Origin: Halospina denitrificans
GTDB lineage: Bacteria; Pseudomonadota; Gammaproteobacteria; Pseudomonadales; Oleiphilaceae
Reading direction: 5' to 3'
Length of the DNA stretch: 64,000 nt
Assembly: GCF_004364635.1 (NCBI RefSeq)
Contig: NZ_SOAX01000001.1
Location: 248,001 to 312,000, forward strand
Shown here piece after piece: positions 16,064-24,869 of the stretch. The position numbers and the translations under genes were made by a program. Within the stretch, counting starts at the first letter, position 1; each line of letters begins with the position of its first letter. The notes under the pieces are model-generated. The model was not told the origin of the DNA, did no database searches, and worked only from the letters and a program-made list of their open reading frames with translations.

Positions 16064-16078
16064 AATCAGTAATCCAGT

Positions 16079-16684
16079 ATGCCGAGAAGCACACGACACG
16101 ATCCGGAAACCACCGTCAGACGCGCAGCCCATCTGTTCTGGGAAAGGGGTTACCACGCCTGTTCACTCAAACAGCTGGAAACGGCGCTCGATATGCGGCC
16201 GGGCAGCATCTATGCCGCATTCGGTAGCAAGGAATCGCTGTTCCGGGCGGCATTGATGGCTTATTACGAACAGCTTCATCAGGGTATGACGCAGGTGCTG
16301 GCATCGCACGAGCGGGTCCTCGACGGCCTGGCCGCTTATCTCAGGCAGCTTGCCGTTGAAGCAACCATGCAGCCGGACAACGAGGAGGCCGCGCCCGTGC
16401 CGGCGTGTATGATGGTCAAGACGCTGCTTGAGGCCACCGTTGATACGCCGGGTCTGGAGGACACGGTGAATGACCTTTTTGACCGGATTGAACGGGATCT
16501 CACCACAACCCTGGAGACCGCCCGCGATCAAGGAGAGCTGGCCGCCGACGTCGACTGCGCCCGCCTGGCCCGGCTCTGGCAGGCCCAGATCATGGGGCTG
16601 CGTACCTTCGCCCAACGGCGCGTGGACGCCGAAGTGGTCACACTGCTCGCCGAGGATATGATCCAGGCCATGCCTGTAACGTAA
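16079..16684 (+). CDS. TetR/AcrR family transcriptional regulator
   Basis: 201 residues. The N-terminal helix-turn-helix is TTVRRAAHLFWERGYHACSLKQLETALDMRPGSIYAAFGSKESLFRAAL. A ligand-binding helical domain follows, containing the CMMVKTLLE segment typical of this TetR subgroup. It very probably represses the divergent CMD gene and itself through the three TTGAGCG palindromes. No clear Shine-Dalgarno is visible in front of the ATG, so it may be weakly translated or leaderless. The inducer is unknown. Confidence 0.9.
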   Translation: MPRSTRHDPETTVRRAAHLFWERGYHACSLKQLETALDMRPGSIYAAFGSKESLFRAALMAYYEQLHQGMTQVLASHERVLDGLAAYLRQLAVEATMQPDNEEAAPVPACMMVKTLLEATVDTPGLEDTVNDLFDRIERDLTTTLETARDQGELAADVDCARLARLWQAQIMGLRTFAQRRVDAEVVTLLAEDMIQAMPVT

Positions 16685-16741
16685 TGCCTGCGGTGGCGTC
16701 CCTACGTCAGCAAGCTACTGACCATCAGAAGGAATCCAAGG

Positions 16742-18886
16742 ATGAGTAACAGCAAGAAGATTGTTCTCGGCGTGATTGCGCTGTTGATTGGCGCCTTTTT
16801 CCTGTTCGATCTGGGGCGTTTTCTCGAGCTTCAGGTGCTCAAGGAGCAACAGGAAACACTGAACACGCTGATTGCCGAGAACCTGTTCATCAGCCTCGCC
16901 CTGTTTTTTGTCGTCTACGTAGTCGTTACGGCATTGTCCCTGCCGGGCGCGGCGGTCATGACACTGGCCGGTGGTGCGCTCTTTGGCTTCGGCTGGGGTC
17001 TGCTGATCATTTCGTTTGCCTCGAGTATTGGGGCGACCCTGGCTTTCCTGGTCGCTCGCTTTCTCTTCCGGGACACCCTGAAGCGACGGTACGCGGCTTA
17101 CCTGAAGAAGATTGATGACGGCATCCACCGGGATGGCGCCTTCTACCTCGCCACGCTGCGGCTTATCCCGATCTTTCCGTTCTTCGTGATCAACATCGTG
17201 CTCGGCCTGACCGGCATGAAAACCTGGACCTACTACTGGGTCAGCCAGCTGGCCATGCTTCCCGGCACGGCAGTCTACGTCAACGCCGGTACCCAGCTGG
17301 CCCTGATCGAGAGCATGGGCGATATCCTGTCGCCGGAGCTGATCACCTCCTTCGTCCTGCTGGGGATCTTCCCGCTGGTGGCCAAGTTTGTGATTGGCCG
17401 TATCCAGCGCAAGCGCCTGTATTCGAAGTATGACAGGCCCGAGACTTTCGATTACAACCTGGTGGTGATCGGCGGGGGCAGCGCCGGCCTGGTTTCCGCC
17501 TACATCGGGGCGACCGTGAACGCCAGGGTTGCCCTGATTGAACGGGGAAAGATGGGCGGCGACTGCCTGAACACGGGCTGTGTCCCCTCCAAGGCGCTGA
17601 TCCGCTCCGGGAAGATCGCGCAGAACATGCGCCAGGCCGACCGCTACGGGCTCGAAGCCGTGGAGCCGAAGGTGCCCTTTGCCACCGTCATGAAGCGGAT
17701 CCACAGCGTCATAAAGACCATTGAGCCGCATGACTCGGTGGAGCGTTTCACCAGCCTCGGCGTGGACTGCATCCAGGCCTCGGCGCGGTTCATCAGCCCC
17801 TGGGAAGTCGAAGTGGACGAGGATGGCGCCAAGCGGCGGATTACCGCGAGATCCATCGTGATTGCCACCGGCGGCAAGCCCTTTGTGCCACCGATTCCCG
17901 GCATCGAGGATGTGGAGCCGCTGACCTCCGAGAACCTCTGGGAGATCGAGGAGCAGCCGGGCCGGCTTGTGGTGCTCGGTGGTGGCCCCATCGGCTCCGA
18001 ACTCAGCCAGGCCTTTGCCCGACTCGGAACCCGGGTCACGCAGATTGAACAGGGCGACCGCCTGTTGCCCCGGGAAGATCCCGATGTCTCGGAACTGGTC
18101 GTGAACCGATTCCGCGAGGAAGGTGTGGATGTGCGCCTCGGCCACAAGGCAAGTCGTTTCACGGTTGAGGATGGTGAGCGGGTCGTCTACTGCGAGCATG
18201 GCAGCGAGACGGTACGTATTCCCTTCGACCGCGTCCTGGTGGCCGTGGGCCGCAAGGGCAATACCGAGGGGCTGGGCCTCGAGAACCTCGATATTGAAAC
18301 CAGCCCCCAGGGCACGGTGCCGACCGGCAACGACCTGAGCGTGATCTATCCGAATATCTTCGCCTGCGGCGATGTGGCCGGCCCCTACCAGTTCACCCAC
18401 ATGGCCGCGCACCAGGCCTGGCACGCGGCGGTGAACGCACTGTTCGGCCAGTTCAAGCGCTTCAGCGTGGATTATTCGGTCACGCCCTGGGTGACCTTCA
18501 CCTCCCCGGAAGTGGGGCGCGTGGGCCTGAACGAGACCGAGGCACGGGAGCAGGGCATCGACTACGAGGTCACCACCTACGGCCTGGATGACCTGGACCG
18601 CGCCATTGCCGAGAGCGAGGACCATGGTTTCATCAAGGTCATCACGCCGCGGGGCAAGGATAGGATCCTGGGCGCCACCGTGGCGGGAGAGCACGGCGGC
18701 GAGCTGCTCACCGAGTTCATCCTGGCCATGAAGCACAACATCGGTTTGAACAAGATCCTGGGTACCATCCACCCCTACCCGACCTGGAACGAGAGCGTGA
18801 AGTTCGCGGCCGGGGAATGGAAGAAGGCGCACGCACCGCAGAAGGTGATCCAGTGGCTGGGGCGGTATCACCGCCGGCGCCTGTGA
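16742..18886 (+). CDS. Membrane-anchored FAD disulfide oxidoreductase (VTT domain fused to mercuric reductase-like domain)
   Basis: 714 residues in two parts. Residues 1-225 hold a VTT/TVP38 (SNARE-associated, DedA-like) membrane domain, with LPGAAVMTLAGGALFGFGWGL and the LRLIPIFPFFVINIVLGLTGM motif. Residues about 238-700 form a class I pyridine nucleotide-disulfide oxidoreductase. It has FAD motif VVIGGGSAGLV, redox pair GGDCLNTGCVPSK, NAD motif VVLGGGPIGSELSQAFARLG, FAD site ACGDVAGPYQFTHMA and the C-terminal catalytic dyad HPYPTWNE, which has a His and Glu but lacks dihydrolipoamide- or mercury-specific tails. This fusion is recurrent in proteobacteria. The electron acceptor is unknown; it probably acts at the inner membrane. 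Confidence 0.88.
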   Translation: MSNSKKIVLGVIALLIGAFFLFDLGRFLELQVLKEQQETLNTLIAENLFISLALFFVVYVVVTALSLPGAAVMTLAGGALFGFGWGLLIISFASSIGATLAFLVARFLFRDTLKRRYAAYLKKIDDGIHRDGAFYLATLRLIPIFPFFVINIVLGLTGMKTWTYYWVSQLAMLPGTAVYVNAGTQLALIESMGDILSPELITSFVLLGIFPLVAKFVIGRIQRKRLYSKYDRPETFDYNLVVIGGGSAGLVSAYIGATVNARVALIERGKMGGDCLNTGCVPSKALIRSGKIAQNMRQADRYGLEAVEPKVPFATVMKRIHSVIKTIEPHDSVERFTSLGVDCIQASARFISPWEVEVDEDGAKRRITARSIVIATGGKPFVPPIPGIEDVEPLTSENLWEIEEQPGRLVVLGGGPIGSELSQAFARLGTRVTQIEQGDRLLPREDPDVSELVVNRFREEGVDVRLGHKASRFTVEDGERVVYCEHGSETVRIPFDRVLVAVGRKGNTEGLGLENLDIETSPQGTVPTGNDLSVIYPNIFACGDVAGPYQFTHMAAHQAWHAAVNALFGQFKRFSVDYSVTPWVTFTSPEVGRVGLNETEAREQGIDYEVTTYGLDDLDRAIAESEDHGFIKVITPRGKDRILGATVAGEHGGELLTEFILAMKHNIGLNKILGTIHPYPTWNESVKFAAGEWKKAHAPQKVIQWLGRYHRRRL

Positions 18887-18902
18887 GGACAGGCGCTCCC
18901 GC

Positions 18903-19703
18903 CTAAAGGGGCAGAAGGCGCTGAGCGGCGCGCTCGATGAGTTCCAGCGCGTCACTCACGCCGTCGCCTTCACCTTTCTCGAAATCCCCCTCCTGGCCCA
19001 TCTGATTGGTCACATGCGCGAAGCACAGGACGGAACACCCGCGAGCCTCGGCAAAGGCGTACAGCGCCGCAGCCTCCATCTCCACAGCCAGCAGACCTTC
19101 TTCCCGGTGTTTTTCGATCGCGGTTTCTGTTTCACGGAAGGGGGCGTCCGTGGTCCAGCTCGCCCCGGTGACCACCGGGGCCGGGAGTTCGCCCGAGCCC
19201 TGTTCAAATGCAGCGACCAGATCGGCAGGCGCATGGCTGTAATCCGATGGTGGGCAGTAATGATAGCTTGTTCCCTCATCCCGGAGTGCCCGGTCGATCA
19301 GGACAAAATAAGGCGGTTGCTGAACCGGCGTAAGCTGGCCCGCCGAGGTCAGGCTCAGCAGAAGACGGCAGCCGCAGGCGAAGAGCTCCTCCGCCACCAG
19401 AACGGCGAAAGCCGACCCCACGGCACATCCCACGATGCCCACGTCCCGGCCGCCCAATGAGATTACATCGAGTTCGGTGTGGTAGCAGACCCAGTCCGTG
19501 TGAGGTCGGGTCAGCCCCTCGGCCCGTTTGCCACGCACAATATCCCCGTCCGGATCGAGAATGCACACCTCCGGCACCGGTGATGTCGACGCCTGTTTCT
19601 GGCGACGCGCCTCCCTCAGGAGGCTTTCCGGCGTAAACGCGGAGGGTTCGTGCCAATGCTTGTCACGGAGAATCGGGGGGGTGCCGGCGGACTCTGTCAT
19701 CAT
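18903..19703 (-). CDS. Nucleoside phosphorylase family protein
   Basis: About 266 residues of the PNP/UDP (Udp-like) fold. SLGGRDVGIVGCAVGSAFAVLVAEEL contains the phosphate-site region, LLLSLTSAGQL the family Gly/Ser loop, and LLAVEMEAAALYAFAEARG the ribose-binding ME(M/A)EAA motif near the C-terminus. It should cleave a nucleoside with phosphate; which base is unclear. Two ATG codons (19703 and 19700) follow AGAGG. It lies 72 bases upstream of the end of nothing else; the wax ester synthase gene is next upstream on the same strand and ends at 19775, so the pair is probably co-transcribed. Confidence 0.75.
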   Translation of the reverse strand: MMTESAGTPPILRDKHWHEPSAFTPESLLREARRQKQASTSPVPEVCILDPDGDIVRGKRAEGLTRPHTDWVCYHTELDVISLGGRDVGIVGCAVGSAFAVLVAEELFACGCRLLLSLTSAGQLTPVQQPPYFVLIDRALRDEGTSYHYCPPSDYSHAPADLVAAFEQGSGELPAPVVTGASWTTDAPFRETETAIEKHREEGLLAVEMEAAALYAFAEARGCSVLCFAHVTNQMGQEGDFEKGEGDGVSDALELIERAAQRLLPL

Positions 19704-19774
19704 CAACCTCTGTTCTGGTCTGTGCGTTCGGCGCCAAGTATAGTCGACCGCCCTCCAGCCTCGCCCTCGAATCG

Positions 19775-21145
19775 TCAAAAAAGCCCGGCAGCCGCTTCAA
19801 GCTCCCTGAGCCCGTCTTCCAGGTAATCCAGCATCCGCTGCATGCTCGGCAGGGTCCGGCGGCAGGCGGTGAGGCCGAACTCCACCTGGTCGCAGTAGCT
19901 CGTCAGGGTCATGTTCAGCGCCAAGCGGTCCATGGCAATGGAGACCGGGTACATGCCTTCCAGCCTGGCACCATTCCAGTAGCGCGGTTCCGAGGGCCCC
20001 GGTATGTTGGAAATGACCACGTTGAACGTCTGCCACTTCGGCGCCAGTCCGGTCAGCAGGTTAAATGCCGCTGGTGCCAGCGTCAGGCCGGTGTAGTTGA
20101 TGACTTCCTCGGATGACATGGCCGCGTAGCGCTCCTTCTGGGTCTTTACGCCCTCATGAATCCTCAGAAGCCGTTCCGCCGGATCGCTCAGATGGGTAAA
20201 CAACGACGCCAGGATAACCCCTACCTGGTTACCCTCCTCGCTGTCGTCGCGCCGCAGGGAGACCGGAACCATGGCGATCAGGGGCTTCTCGGGGAGTTCG
20301 TCCTGGCTGAGCAGATAACTGCGCAGTGCCGCCGCGCACATGGCCATGATGACATCGTTGACAGTGGTGCCAAAGGCACTGCAGACGGCGCGGATCCGAT
20401 CCAGGGAGTAGGACTGGGCCGCGAAGCGCCGCGAGTTGGTGATGCCGCTGTTCAGGACGCACTGCGGAGCAGCAAAGAGAGAGTGGTAGGCCGGGTCCTT
20501 GCGGGCCTCGCTGATGGTTCGCAGAAGCTCCCGGGCCACGGCGGGCACGGTGCCAATCTGTTTTCCGGATTTATCCAGCAACCCGAGAACACTGTGCCAC
20601 AGGGATGTCTGGGATTCGTCCTTATCCTTCCGCAATCGCGGGGGCAGCGCCCATATCGGTGGCATATTCCGCTGTTGGGGGTCGTCGGACAGCATGCGCC
20701 CGGCCAGTCGCATGGCGGAGATACCGTCGACCAGCGAATGGTGGATCTTGGTATAGATCGCAAACTGGCGGTCCTGGAGCCCCTCAATCAGGTGGACCTC
20801 CCACAGCGGGCGTTGGCGGTCCATGTGGTGGCTGTGCTCTGCCGAGACGAAGGCGAGCAGCTCACGGATACGCCCTGGTGTGGGCAGCGCCTCGAAGCGG
20901 AAATGATGCTCCAGATCCAACTCGTCGTCATCCACCCAGGCCAGCTGACCGACCCGGTTGATCAACCGCCGGTTGAAGGGCGATGTGACGTTCCTGTAGC
21001 CACGGAGTCCCTCGGCGAGTTGAGCAACATAATCCGCAGGCGCGTCCTCGGGGAATGAAAAGAGCTGGAGCCCGCCCACATGCATGGGCTGCTGGCGTTT
21101 CTCCATCCACAGGAATATCTGGTCGAGCGGGCTTAACGGTTTCAC
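19775..21145 (-). CDS. Wax ester synthase/diacylglycerol acyltransferase (WS/DGAT)
   Basis: 456 residues. The catalytic motif HHSLVDG (in YTKIHHSLVDGISAMRL) is intact, and the opening LSPLDQIFLWMEKRQQPMHVGGL, PLWEVHLIEGL, NDVIMAMCAAALRSYL and FNVVISNIPGP are all family blocks. The enzyme joins acyl-CoA to a fatty alcohol or diacylglycerol to make wax esters or triacylglycerol as storage lipid. AAGGGG precedes the GTG at 21145; a GTG two codons upstream is less well spaced. The adjacent minus-strand gene is a nucleoside phosphorylase, with no obvious metabolic link. Confidence 0.92.
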   Translation of the reverse strand: MKPLSPLDQIFLWMEKRQQPMHVGGLQLFSFPEDAPADYVAQLAEGLRGYRNVTSPFNRRLINRVGQLAWVDDDELDLEHHFRFEALPTPGRIRELLAFVSAEHSHHMDRQRPLWEVHLIEGLQDRQFAIYTKIHHSLVDGISAMRLAGRMLSDDPQQRNMPPIWALPPRLRKDKDESQTSLWHSVLGLLDKSGKQIGTVPAVARELLRTISEARKDPAYHSLFAAPQCVLNSGITNSRRFAAQSYSLDRIRAVCSAFGTTVNDVIMAMCAAALRSYLLSQDELPEKPLIAMVPVSLRRDDSEEGNQVGVILASLFTHLSDPAERLLRIHEGVKTQKERYAAMSSEEVINYTGLTLAPAAFNLLTGLAPKWQTFNVVISNIPGPSEPRYWNGARLEGMYPVSIAMDRLALNMTLTSYCDQVEFGLTACRRTLPSMQRMLDYLEDGLRELEAAAGLF

Positions 21146-21220
21146 GGGCACCCCCCTTTTATTCTTGGTTACCCCGGATGGTACAGCAGTCGCCGATGGC
21201 TGAATTCCGATTCCCGAGGG

Positions 21221-21254
21221 GCTGGTTTGATTTTCACCAGCCAGACTTTATAAT
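21221..21254 (+). promoter_or_regulatory. Sigma-70 promoter for ectA
   Basis: TTGATT (21227-21232), a 16-base spacer and a perfect TATAAT (21249-21254), 114 bases before the ectA start. An inverted repeat GCTGGT (21221-21226) and ACCAGC (21236-21241) overlaps the -35 box and could be a regulator site. The surrounding region is AT-rich compared with the rest of the window. Confidence 0.65.
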
Positions 21255-21367
21255 AGAATTATCAGAATCGCTCACTGAGGCCATTAAAAGCCTTTAAAAT
21301 CAACGGCAAAGGCGCCCAGGCAGAACAGTGGACCCAGCTCCGATGCCTGAGTGAACGGGCATACCGA

Positions 21368-21886
21368 ATGAGTAGCGAGACCTCAAGGGCAGACGCCATC
21401 GAGCTCCGCCAACCGAGGAGTACGGATGGCTACAGGCTTCACCGCCTGATAGCGGAATGCCCGCCCCTCGACCCCAATTCCATATACTGCAACCTGCTCC
21501 AGTGCTCCCATTTTGCCGCAACTGGTGTGGCGGCGGAGCTCGATGGTGAGCTGGTTGGCTTCATTTCCGCCTATATTCCACCCGAAAAGCCTGAAGCGGT
21601 CTTTGTCTGGCAGGTGGCGGTGCATGAAAAGGCCCGCGGAACCGGGCTTGCCAAGCGTATGCTCAAGGCCATTGTCGAGCGCCCCGCCTGTCGGGATGTC
21701 CGTTTCATGGAGACAACCATCACCGAGGACAACGACGCCTCCTGGGGGCTGTTTATGTCCTTTGCGCGCGATATGCAGGCAGAGACGGAACGCTCCGTCT
21801 TTTTTGAGCGTGAGGCGCATTTTGGTGGCCACCACGACTCCGAGATTCTGTTACGGATTGGCCCTTTTGGTAAAAGTTCCGGATAG
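21368..21886 (+). CDS. ectA: L-2,4-diaminobutyrate acetyltransferase EctA
   Basis: 172 residues with the EctA pattern: LRQPRSTDGYRLHRLIAECPPLDPNSIYCNLLQCSHF, the GNAT acetyl-CoA site VAVHEKARGTGLAKRML and TTITEDNDASWGLFMSFARDM, SVFFEREAHFGGHHDSEILLRI. It acetylates diaminobutyrate to N4-acetyl-diaminobutyrate, the middle step of ectoine synthesis. The expected partners ectB and ectC are not adjacent and not elsewhere in the window. Instead the ectoine-dedicated aspartate kinase follows after 96 bases. A strong promoter stands upstream. Confidence 0.93.
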   Translation: MSSETSRADAIELRQPRSTDGYRLHRLIAECPPLDPNSIYCNLLQCSHFAATGVAAELDGELVGFISAYIPPEKPEAVFVWQVAVHEKARGTGLAKRMLKAIVERPACRDVRFMETTITEDNDASWGLFMSFARDMQAETERSVFFEREAHFGGHHDSEILLRIGPFGKSSG

Positions 21887-21982
21887 CGTCGGCAAAGAAA
21901 CAATTTTGGCGTTACACTGGAATCAGGCGATGGATGTGCCCATAAGGGGCTGTAAAGTCAGTCAGGACTCAAGAACGGGATT

Positions 21983-23419
21983 ATGTCAGATCATACTGTA
22001 GAGAAAATCGGCGGCACGTCCATGGCGGACTTCGCCGCGGTACGCGACAACATCATCCTCGGCAATCGCACCGAGGAAGAGATTTACAACCGCATCTTCG
22101 TGGTTTCGGCCTACAGCGGCGTCACCGACCGGCTTCTTGAGCACAAGAAAACGGGTGACGCCGGTGTCTACGCCCTGTTTTCCCATTCCGATTCGGACTG
22201 GGCCTGGGGCGATGAGCTCACCAAGCTCTCCAAGTTCCTGTGCGAAATCAACGACGAGCTGTTCGGCGACGAACTGCTGAGCCAGCAGGCGGACCAGTTC
22301 ATTGCCGAACGGATCGAGGGCGTGCGTAACTGCCTCCTGGACCTGCAGCGGCTGTGCTCCTACGGCCATTTCCAGCTGGAAGACCACCTGCTCACAGTGC
22401 GTGAAATGCTCGCGGGTATCGGTGAGGCCCACAGCGCCTTCAATACCACGCTGCTGCTCCAGAATGCCGGCTACAACGCCCGTCTCGTGGACCTGACGGG
22501 ATGGCGTGACTCAGAGACGCTGCCTCTGGACGAGAAGATCACCCAGGCGTTCGACAAGCTGGACCTGAGCCGGGAGCTGGCCATCGTCACGGGTTATACC
22601 CAGTGCCAGGAAGGCCTGATGCGGACTTTTGACCGGGGTTACAGCGAGATGACCTTCAGCCGTATCGCCTGCCTGACTGAGGCGCGCGAAGCGGTGATCC
22701 ACAAGGAATACCACCTCAGTTCCGCCGACCCGAAGATCGTCGATGAGGAAAAGGTCGTGCCCCTGGGCCGGACCAACTACGACGTGGCGGACCAGCTGGC
22801 CAACCTGGGGATGGAAGCCATCCACCCGCGGGCGGCCAAGGGCATGCGCCAGGCGGATATCCCGCTGCGCCTCAAGAACACCTTTGAGCCGGAGCACACC
22901 GGTACCCTGATCACCCGGGACTACGTCAGCGAAAAGCCCCAGGTGGAGATCGTCGCGGGCAAGAAGCACGTCTTCGGCATCGAGGTCTTTGATCAGGATA
23001 TGCTGGGTGAGCCGGGTGCCGACCGTAAGTTCCTGGAAATTCTTTCACGCTTCAGTGTTCACTTCATCAGCAAGGACACCAACGCCAACACCATTACCCA
23101 CTACGTGGATGCCACGCTGCGCACCATCAAGCGGGTCGTGAAGGCGCTGGAAGAAGTTTTCCCGTCGGCCGAGATCTCCACCCGGAAAGTGGCGATCGTC
23201 TCTGCCATCGGCAGTGACATGCAGGTGCCGGGGCTGCTGGCCACGGCGGTAACTGCACTCCACGAGGAGGAGATCGGGGTGCTCGCCATGCACCAGTGCA
23301 TGCGCCAGGTGGACATCCAGTTCATCGTGGAAGAGAGCGATTTCGAGCGGGCGATCAGCACCCTGCACGGTAAGCTGATTGAACCCCATAAGCACGAATA
23401 CGCGATTGTCGCCGCCTGA
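21983..23419 (+). CDS. ask: Aspartate kinase, ectoine-specific type (Ask_Ect)
   Basis: 478 residues. The start HTVEKIGGTSMADFAAVRDNI and the VVSAYSGVTDRLLEHKK segment are typical of Ask_Ect rather than LysC or ThrA. Later landmarks are YTQCQEGLMRTFDRGYSEMTFSR, the substrate region SSADPKIV, and C-terminal ACT-type sequence with AIVSAIGSDMQVPGLLATAVTAL. It phosphorylates aspartate to feed diaminobutyrate and ectoine. Ask_Ect enzymes are known to escape normal feedback inhibition by lysine and threonine. It is normally the last gene of an ectABC-ask operon; here it directly follows ectA. A rho-independent terminator ends the unit. Confidence 0.92.
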   Translation: MSDHTVEKIGGTSMADFAAVRDNIILGNRTEEEIYNRIFVVSAYSGVTDRLLEHKKTGDAGVYALFSHSDSDWAWGDELTKLSKFLCEINDELFGDELLSQQADQFIAERIEGVRNCLLDLQRLCSYGHFQLEDHLLTVREMLAGIGEAHSAFNTTLLLQNAGYNARLVDLTGWRDSETLPLDEKITQAFDKLDLSRELAIVTGYTQCQEGLMRTFDRGYSEMTFSRIACLTEAREAVIHKEYHLSSADPKIVDEEKVVPLGRTNYDVADQLANLGMEAIHPRAAKGMRQADIPLRLKNTFEPEHTGTLITRDYVSEKPQVEIVAGKKHVFGIEVFDQDMLGEPGADRKFLEILSRFSVHFISKDTNANTITHYVDATLRTIKRVVKALEEVFPSAEISTRKVAIVSAIGSDMQVPGLLATAVTALHEEEIGVLAMHQCMRQVDIQFIVEESDFERAISTLHGKLIEPHKHEYAIVAA

Positions 23420-23463
23420 TCGGCACTCACTATCCGGGCAATAGCGTACGACTAAAGTCCCGC

Positions 23464-23498
23464 AACCCCGGCACATGGGCAGCATGCGCCGGGGTTTT
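23464..23498 (+). terminator. Rho-independent terminator after ask
   Basis: Stem AACCCCGGC (23464-23472) and GCCGGGGTT (23488-23496) with TTTT immediately after and a further T-run at about 23505. It separates the ectA-ask unit from the sigma factor gene. Confidence 0.8.
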
Positions 23499-23628
23499 CG
23501 CCTGTTTTTCTGACCTGCCTCATTGAGTCATCCATCCACGGCCGCATAAAGTATATATAGACAGGACGGCCATTCACGTTGATGTGAGGCTGCTCCCCAC
23601 GAATTTTCAAGCAACCAGGGTGAATATT

Positions 23629-24702
23629 ATGGATACGCTGTTGGAACCAATGGGGCAGCGTGACCAGGAACTGGTTGACGACGTCAGGGCCGATTCGACG
23701 GTTGACTGGAAGGAACCAGCGTCAGCAGATCCGGGTACGCTGGAAGACCAGGAACCGGCTTCGGTTATCGGTCATTACTTCCGGGACGCTCACCGCTTCT
23801 CCCTGCTTGGCAAGGACGAAGAAAAGGCGCTTGTGTCCGCTCTCACCGACACACTCAATACACTGCTTGAAGAAGCAGAGCACCCGGCTATTGAAGCGCT
23901 GACCATCCGTGAGGTCCTGGCAAGCATCGAGCAGAATCAGGCGCCGCTGAGTGAGCGGGCCAGGGAGGCGCTCAAGGACCTGGCACGCTGGCGCCGCCAG
24001 TTGATCCAGAGCAACCTGCGGCTGGCCGTCCACATTGCCCGCGGCCATCAGGGTCGTGGCCTCCCGCTTCCGGACCTCATCCAGGAAGCCAACCTGGGTC
24101 TGATCAAGGCCGTCGAACGCTTTGATGCCACCCGCGGCTTCAAATTCTCCACCTACGCGTACTGGTGGATTGCGGAAGAGGTCAAACGGGCCATCAAGCG
24201 CGGACGCCGCGTGGTCCGCACACCGGATCACGTCGTGGACGAAATCCGACGCCTGCAGGCCGTCCAGGCCCGGCTCCAGCGCGAAACCGGCGAACAGCCG
24301 GACCGCTACGAGCTCGCGGAAGCGGCGGAAACCACGCCGGAGCGGGTTGATGAACTGCTGGGCTTCGCCCGCCCCGAGGTCTCCACGGCCACGCCCATTG
24401 GCGGTGAAGGGGACCTGGAACTCGGGGACACACTCGCGGACGAGAGCACGGATTCGGAAGAGACAGCACTTGCCGAACGGGATCGGCTGCGGCTACTCAA
24501 GGACCTGTTCCATGTCCTGCGCACCCGCGAGGCGGACATCCTAGGCCGGCGTTTCGGAATCAACCGTGACGAGCCCGAAACCCTGCAGATGATCTCCGAA
24601 GAACTCGGCATCAGCCGCGAACGAGTCCGCCAGATCGAAAAAGGTGCCCTCAAGAAGCTGCGCGAACACGCCACCTTCTTCGCGGACGTAGCCGGCAACT
24701 AA
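23629..24702 (+). CDS. Group-2 sigma-70 factor (RpoS/RpoD-like)
   Basis: 357 residues. Region 2 is intact: [43 protein letters not shown], then [17 protein letters not shown]. Region 3 and the region 4 helix-turn-helix ([25 protein letters not shown]) are also present. The region 1.2 segment ([24 protein letters not shown]) is diverged from the usual YLREIG-PLLT pattern, and there is no long region 1.1 as in RpoD. It may be RpoS or an additional stress sigma factor; the usual rpoS neighbours nlpD and surE are absent. Its place after ectA-ask suggests involvement in osmotic or stationary-phase stress. The ATG at 23629 follows AGGGTGA. Confidence 0.8.
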   Translation: MDTLLEPMGQRDQELVDDVRADSTVDWKEPASADPGTLEDQEPASVIGHYFRDAHRFSLLGKDEEKALVSALTDTLNTLLEEAEHPAIEALTIREVLASIEQNQAPLSERAREALKDLARWRRQLIQSNLRLAVHIARGHQGRGLPLPDLIQEANLGLIKAVERFDATRGFKFSTYAYWWIAEEVKRAIKRGRRVVRTPDHVVDEIRRLQAVQARLQRETGEQPDRYELAEAAETTPERVDELLGFARPEVSTATPIGGEGDLELGDTLADESTDSEETALAERDRLRLLKDLFHVLRTREADILGRRFGINRDEPETLQMISEELGISRERVRQIEKGALKKLREHATFFADVAGN

Positions 24703-24721
24703 GCCGGCAACCACCCATTCA

Positions 24722-24857
24722 GGCGGGAAGAGGCCGGGGCGGCGGGGTGACTGTCCCGGGAAGCTCTGGAGCCAGGGATGGCGGAAGCGCAGCGTACATG
24801 GATGTATTCAAAGCGGTTCCCGGGACAGTCACCCCGCCGCCCCGGCCTCTTCCCGCC
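24722..24857 (-). repeat. Cloverleaf-type intergenic repeat, copy A
   Basis: A perfect 41-bp inverted repeat (24722-24762 and 24817-24857) encloses a 54-base core (24763-24816). The core, read on the minus strand, matches copies B and C: it holds the palindrome TACATCCATGTA (plus-strand 24795-24806) and GCCATCCCTGGC (24771-24782, one stem mismatch). Only the innermost CCCGGGAA of the arms resembles the other copies; the rest of the arms is unique to this site. It begins 20 bases after the sigma factor stop and would also act as a bidirectional terminator with the convergent DUF3429 gene. Confidence 0.88.
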
Positions 24858-24869
24858 GTCTCACCACCC

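Noticed and set aside
16715-18955. A 746-codon open frame on the minus strand
   Set aside because: It lies wholly opposite the well-supported VTT/disulfide reductase gene. Its translation is low-complexity and matches no family; it is a by-product of GC-rich codon use.
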